A model generated the notes under the pieces. The model had not been told where the DNA came from, did no database searches, and saw only the letters and a list, made by a program, of their open reading frames with translations. A DNA stretch of 14,450 bases from JBGSST01 sp041736915 (GTDB taxonomy: Bacteria; Bdellovibrionota; FAC87; UBA2466), in assembly GCA_041736915.1 (NCBI GenBank), contig JBGSST010000062.1, positions 1 to 14,450 on the forward strand. The letters are read 5' to 3'. Shown here one piece after another: positions 11,166 to 14,450 of this stretch. The position numbers and the translations under genes were made by a program. Within the stretch, counting starts at the first letter, position 1; each line of letters opens with the position of its first letter.

Positions 11166-14075
11166 TTATTGGATATCGAGATAGACCATCATCGCGTGCT
11201 GTACCCTTCCCCCTTCCTCGGCCTGAACCATGATGTACTCCTGCTTGCCCGCGAGCGAAGCCGGTACGTTGTAGATCATGCGGATCTTGGTTAGCTGCGT
11301 TCCCGGCGAGAGCGAGCCGTAGTTGACGGAGGTCGTCGATCCATTGCCGCGCGTGATGAGCGGATTGCTGATCTTTGCCTCCCGCACGACGAACGGCCCG
11401 GGCAAGCTCGACTTGGCGCGGAATTTAAGCTGCGGCTGTATCACCACCGCCGTTCCCGCGCGAACCCTTATCGTCGACGACGGTACTGCGTTTCCGTTTC
11501 CGTCGAAGAGCAGCAAGCTCACCGCACGATCGATCTCGATCATCTGGCGGAAGGCCTGGCGAAGGATTCGGCCCTCGCCCAGATCCAGCTTCGAGATGAA
11601 GTTCACGAACGTGTTGTCGCCCACCCACGGACCAGGCTCGATTTGGGTCTCCACGACCGTTTCCCCACCGGCCTCGATCACCGGAAGCTCAATCTTTGGC
11701 TCCGGGAACGCCACGAACGCGGGGCTCGTCGATAGCTCGCTGTTCATCACATTGGTCGCCACCGTTTGCCGATTGCGGAACGTGAGTTTAGCCGCGATCT
11801 TCTGCCCCACCTTCGGCTTGCCCATTAGCTCGACCTTCGTCAGCTCGATGGGAAAGCCCGTGGCCGCCGTGGCCTTGAAGCGCGCTAGCTCTTTGAAGCC
11901 CGCCCCTTCGTCCGTCTCCAGCACGGCCTGCACTTCGAGCGGATCGCCCGGCGCCTCCGTTTGGATCGGAAGCGACATTACGCCGCTCACGATGGTGCGA
12001 GTTTGTCCGGCCAGCGCGGGCACGTCGCGTACGTCGGCGGAGCCTTTACCCAGTCCGGATAGTGCGAGCAGGCGAACCCGAACGCGACCGAGCGCCGTCG
12101 CCTCTCCGCCGTAGTTGTCGACGGTAAGTTTCAACTTGGCGACCTCTCCGGGCGTGAACAGTCCGTCGCCCGACGACTCCACGAGTTCGGCCGAGACGAG
12201 CTTCACCGCCGCCCCTTTCGTTAGCTCTTGTTTGAACGCCTGGCGGCCAAGACCGAACTCTTCGGACTTCAACGCCGCGAGCGAACGATCGAAACCATCG
12301 AGCAGCCCCTGGTCTTTCGCCCCCGCCGAACGGCCCGCCGCTTGCGATACGGCATCGACCTTCGTCAGCTCCGCCTGGTAAACGGCATTGGCACCGATGG
12401 TATAGGCCGCCGCAAAACCGTTACGGTACACGCGCTGGAAATTTGCGGAGTACTGCGCGGCGTAGCTTTGCTCGTAACGCGACCGGCACATGGCTTCGAA
12501 CTCGAAGAGCACGAGCCCCGTGCAGGGCGGGCTGAAGTAAAGCTTCAAACTTGCCGGGACGGAGGCGGGGATCGTGCCCACTACGGGCGGGGTGACCACC
12601 GCGTCGTTGGGAACCTTCACCGCCGGATTGCCTACCTGGCCAATCACCAAGGCCTTCAACTTGAGAAGTACCCCGTTACCGCCCGGATCGGACGGTACCG
12701 ACTCGGAGATATCGACGGTGGCCTGCCCCAGAGGGCTTGCCGCGAAGTGGGCGGCCAGGGCCTCGTTGAACCCTTTGGGAAACTCTTCCGCCCGCGCCTT
12801 ATCCCGCGCCACGGCCACGCCGTTCTTTCCGCCTTCAGCGTAAGCGCCGGCGAGAAAAGGATCACTGCTGCCCGCACTGCGGCCGTCGAGGTAGCCCCGG
12901 CGGAAATCGCGCACGCGGATGTCTTCCGTGCCCTTGGCGAGTCCCGCACTTCGTCCGGCACGATCGCCATCGGCCTGCGCCAGTACTACGGCTCGCTCCT
13001 GCGCTTCGCGGCCACCGTCGCGCGTGGCCGCGTTATCCGCCTGCGAGTAGACCTCGCTTAAGGCCGCGTTGTAGTTCGCGAGGACCGACTGGTAGTAGCC
13101 GTAAGCATCCTGGGCGAGCCGCTCTTCGTAATCGAAGGTCGCCTTCGCCGACAGGTAGGGCTGCCGCGCCTGAATCACCGCCGAGCGGGCAAGATCCGTA
13201 TTGCGCGTCGCACGCAGCACCGCCTCGTTGGCGTTAGCGATCACTCGCTGTTGCCGATCCCGTTCGCGCTGTTTTTCCGTGATGCGGTACTGCTTGTCGC
13301 GCGCCTGGGTATCGTTGTCGCTGATGCGCTGGCGAAGTCGCTGCTCTTCGTACTGCGCATTCGACACTTCGCTATCGAGCGTTTGGATGCGGCGGTATAG
13401 CTCATCACGCTCGGAATTGAAATTTTGTAGACGGCGGCGTAGCTCGTCCAGCTCGGCGCTGTCCTTCTCACAGGACCTCACCACGCAGTCGCCGTGAACT
13501 AACTTGCAGGCCTCCATGGCCTTCTCGTGCGCCTTGTCTCGCTGCTGTCCGTTAGCGGGGTGTCCGCCCGCGTGCTCTTCCCAGCCGCGATCGACCGCCA
13601 CGCAAGTCCATTTGCCGGGCCCCGTATCGTTCTCCATCTTGGCGATTCGATCGCGCAGCTGCTGAATTCTTCCGTCTAGATTCTCGAGCTTCTGGCGGGC
13701 CCGATCGCGTTCCTGCGTTTTTGAAAGCAAAGAGGACGAAAGATTTTGCAGCTGCCGCTCTAGCTCGCCGCGCTCTCTCTGCAGGGCATCGAGCTCGCGG
13801 TGTAGCGAATCGATCGCCGAGTCGATCTGCTGCAGATAGCGTTCGGCCGCATCTCGTTCGGAAATAGCGCGGCGCTCCTCCGATTCCGCGACGCGAAGAT
13901 CATTTTCGGCCCCGCTCAAGGCGGAGTAGGCCGCATCCATTCTGACGCGGGCCGCGTCGGCGATACTTCGTTGCGCTTCATATTTTCGTCGCGCGGACTC
14001 GTGATCCAGATCCGCGCCGAGTACCGCGAAGCAAAAGAGTGAAAGCGACAGAGCTAACGATTTTCGAAACGACAA
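11166..14075 (-). CDS. large secreted coiled-coil protein with Cys module and beta domains
   Basis: A 969-residue exported protein, function unknown. Signal peptide 1-21 (cleavage likely at VLGA/DLDHE). Residues 25-150 and 203-300 are long charged coiled coils. Between them, 155-202 is a compact module with KWTCVAVDRGWEEHAGGH and four cysteines (158, 190, 197, 202), resembling DUF4189-like repeats. Residues 366-435 and 536-611 carry Gly-every-fourth-residue stretches (GDRAGRSAGLAKG, RRGYLDGRSAG, AAGRSAGAKDQGLLDG). From about 620 to the end come beta-rich, CARDB/Ig-like segments (SSGDGLFTPGEVAKLKLTVDN). The start is TTG 14075, since GGGGAGG on the minus strand (14081-14087) lies 5 nt upstream and a clean signal peptide follows; an upstream in-frame ATG at 14117 would prepend 14 unlikely residues. 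It is probably an envelope or surface structural protein. Confidence 0.85.
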   Translation of the reverse strand: MSFRKSLALSLSLFCFAVLGADLDHESARRKYEAQRSIADAARVRMDAAYSALSGAENDLRVAESEERRAISERDAAERYLQQIDSAIDSLHRELDALQRERGELERQLQNLSSSLLSKTQERDRARQKLENLDGRIQQLRDRIAKMENDTGPGKWTCVAVDRGWEEHAGGHPANGQQRDKAHEKAMEACKLVHGDCVVRSCEKDSAELDELRRRLQNFNSERDELYRRIQTLDSEVSNAQYEEQRLRQRISDNDTQARDKQYRITEKQRERDRQQRVIANANEAVLRATRNTDLARSAVIQARQPYLSAKATFDYEERLAQDAYGYYQSVLANYNAALSEVYSQADNAATRDGGREAQERAVVLAQADGDRAGRSAGLAKGTEDIRVRDFRRGYLDGRSAGSSDPFLAGAYAEGGKNGVAVARDKARAEEFPKGFNEALAAHFAASPLGQATVDISESVPSDPGGNGVLLKLKALVIGQVGNPAVKVPNDAVVTPPVVGTIPASVPASLKLYFSPPCTGLVLFEFEAMCRSRYEQSYAAQYSANFQRVYRNGFAAAYTIGANAVYQAELTKVDAVSQAAGRSAGAKDQGLLDGFDRSLAALKSEEFGLGRQAFKQELTKGAAVKLVSAELVESSGDGLFTPGEVAKLKLTVDNYGGEATALGRVRVRLLALSGLGKGSADVRDVPALAGQTRTIVSGVMSLPIQTEAPGDPLEVQAVLETDEGAGFKELARFKATAATGFPIELTKVELMGKPKVGQKIAAKLTFRNRQTVATNVMNSELSTSPAFVAFPEPKIELPVIEAGGETVVETQIEPGPWVGDNTFVNFISKLDLGEGRILRQAFRQMIEIDRAVSLLLFDGNGNAVPSSTIRVRAGTAVVIQPQLKFRAKSSLPGPFVVREAKISNPLITRGNGSTTSVNYGSLSPGTQLTKIRMIYNVPASLAGKQEYIMVQAEEGGRVQHAMMVYLDIQ

Positions 14076-14080
14076 TTGAG

Positions 14081-14087
14081 CCTCCCC
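14081..14087 (-). promoter_or_regulatory. ribosome binding site GGGGAGG deciding a TTG start
   Basis: GGGGAGG on the minus strand is 5 nt before the TTG at 14075. A 35-nt hairpin (14092-14126; GCACAC/GTGTGC plus inner pairs) ends 4 nt upstream of it. AGGCTC overlapping the site (14078-14083) is complementary to GAGCCT inside that hairpin (14104-14109), so alternative pairing could hide it. Confidence 0.65.
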
Positions 14088-14193
14088 GTAAGCACACCCA
14101 CTAAGGCTCTTGAGCAAGGCGTGTGCCCGCGTTTTCGCCCCTTTTTTGCCCTTTTCGGTGTCGAAACATCCCCAAAACCCACCCTTTCGCCCC

Positions 14194-14223
14194 TCCCCGG
14201 TGCCATCGGGGAACTAATTTTTT
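14194..14223 (+). terminator. hairpin with delayed T-run in divergent gap
   Basis: The stem TCCCCG/CGGGGA (14194-14199 with 14207-14212) is followed after 5 nt by six T residues (14218-14223) on the plus strand. It lies upstream of the 14314 gene, in a pyrimidine-rich stretch (about 14130-14220). It could terminate a short transcript or insulate the promoter. The gap between stem and T-run weakens the call. Confidence 0.3.
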
Positions 14224-14279
14224 CCGGTGACGAAAAGCGCAGGCGATGCGGCGAAAGCTCCCGTTTTTCAACGGTTTTC

Positions 14280-14308
14280 TTGACTATCTCGACGCAGCGT
14301 GGCATAAG
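14280..14308 (+). promoter_or_regulatory. promoter of the 14314 gene
   Basis: TTGACT (5 of 6 to -35 consensus, 14280-14285), a 17-bp spacer ending in TGG, and CATAAG (14303-14308) form a full sigma70-like promoter. The -10 ends 5 nt before the ATG, so the transcript would start at or next to the start codon. A 5-bp hairpin with a T-rich tail (14261-14281) lies just upstream. Confidence 0.55.
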
Positions 14309-14313
14309 GCGTC

Positions 14314-14450
14314 ATGACGCCGATTTGTCGTTCGAAATACGCGGGGAATTTCGCTAACCATTTCATCGGAGTACTGGCCTTGGCCACCTTCGCTGGCCCC
14401 CTATGGGGAGCCGACGACACGGTGCCGCCGGCCGACGCCACCCCGAACTG
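14314..14450 (+). CDS. exported protein, N-terminal fragment (cut by window edge)
   Basis: An open frame of 45 codons running off the right edge. It begins MTPICRSKYAGNF, followed by a hydrophobic core HFIGVLALATFAGPLWGA and then DDTVPPADATPN, a standard Sec signal peptide with a polar, Pro/Asp-rich mature start. The ...GAD end of the signal resembles that of the divergent 969-residue protein. A promoter ends 5 nt upstream; AAGG (14306-14309) is only a weak Shine-Dalgarno. Function cannot be read from this fragment. Confidence 0.65.
   Translation, partial: MTPICRSKYAGNFANHFIGVLALATFAGPLWGADDTVPPADATPN

Noticed and set aside
12228..13061. 277-codon plus-strand frame opposite the coiled-coil gene
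   Set aside because: Arg-rich shadow with no start signals or recognisable domain; the minus-strand frame is continuous with a signal peptide.
14076..14117. Longer start at ATG 14117 for the 969-residue protein
   Set aside because: It would put 14 extra residues before a clean signal peptide and ignore the strong GGGGAGG site next to TTG 14075.

Overview
The window reads as an ordinary chromosomal segment of a Gram-negative bacterium of moderately high GC. Pointers are lipoprotein and Sec/Tat-type signal peptides, Shine-Dalgarno sites (AGGAG, GGGGAGG, AGGTGA) and several TTG/GTG starts. The large secreted coiled-coil protein with an inserted Cys module, the AftB-like GT-C enzyme and the mosaic gene order resemble Bdellovibrionota or another former-deltaproteobacterial lineage. 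That placement is an inference with low confidence. I see no transposase, integrase, phage gene, CRISPR array, tRNA or rRNA.

Layout. 117-2352 (+): a polytopic GT-C glycosyltransferase followed after 4 nt by a HutD/Ves-family cupin. 2353-2548: a structured convergent intergenic region with hairpins. 2549-3999 (-): a small lipoprotein gene and a 6-phosphofructokinase gene in one operon; the pfk ribosome binding site overlaps the lipoprotein stop. 4056-5249 (+): a family III CoA-transferase/alpha-methylacyl-CoA racemase homologue. 5349-6020 (+): an exported intradiol dioxygenase with its own -10 box, abutting stop-to-stop with recQ. 6021-10358 (-): acyl-CoA ligase, LysR regulator and RecQ helicase in that transcriptional order, separated by a GC-rich hairpin (8638-8686) and a 54-bp perfect palindrome (7607-7660). 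10486-11160 (+): an unrecognised secreted protein. 11166-14075 (-): a 969-residue secreted coiled-coil/beta-sandwich protein. 14314-14450 (+): the start of another exported protein, cut by the window edge.

How the genes work together. The genes are functionally mixed. The acyl-CoA ligase activates fatty acids to CoA thioesters and the racemase-like protein would act on branched acyl-CoAs, so those two could serve the same lipid pathway. PFK is glycolytic, RecQ is DNA repair, and the rest are envelope or exported proteins. The most unusual signals are non-coding: the 54-bp palindrome, whose arm shares an 18-of-19 match with the hairpin at 2369-2397, and three genes whose ATG lies 5-6 nt after an extended -10 element, which suggests leaderless transcripts. 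Among proteins, the RecQ domain order (winged helix before the zinc cluster) and the modular 969-residue protein deserve a second look. I did not find a clear multi-gene undescribed system.
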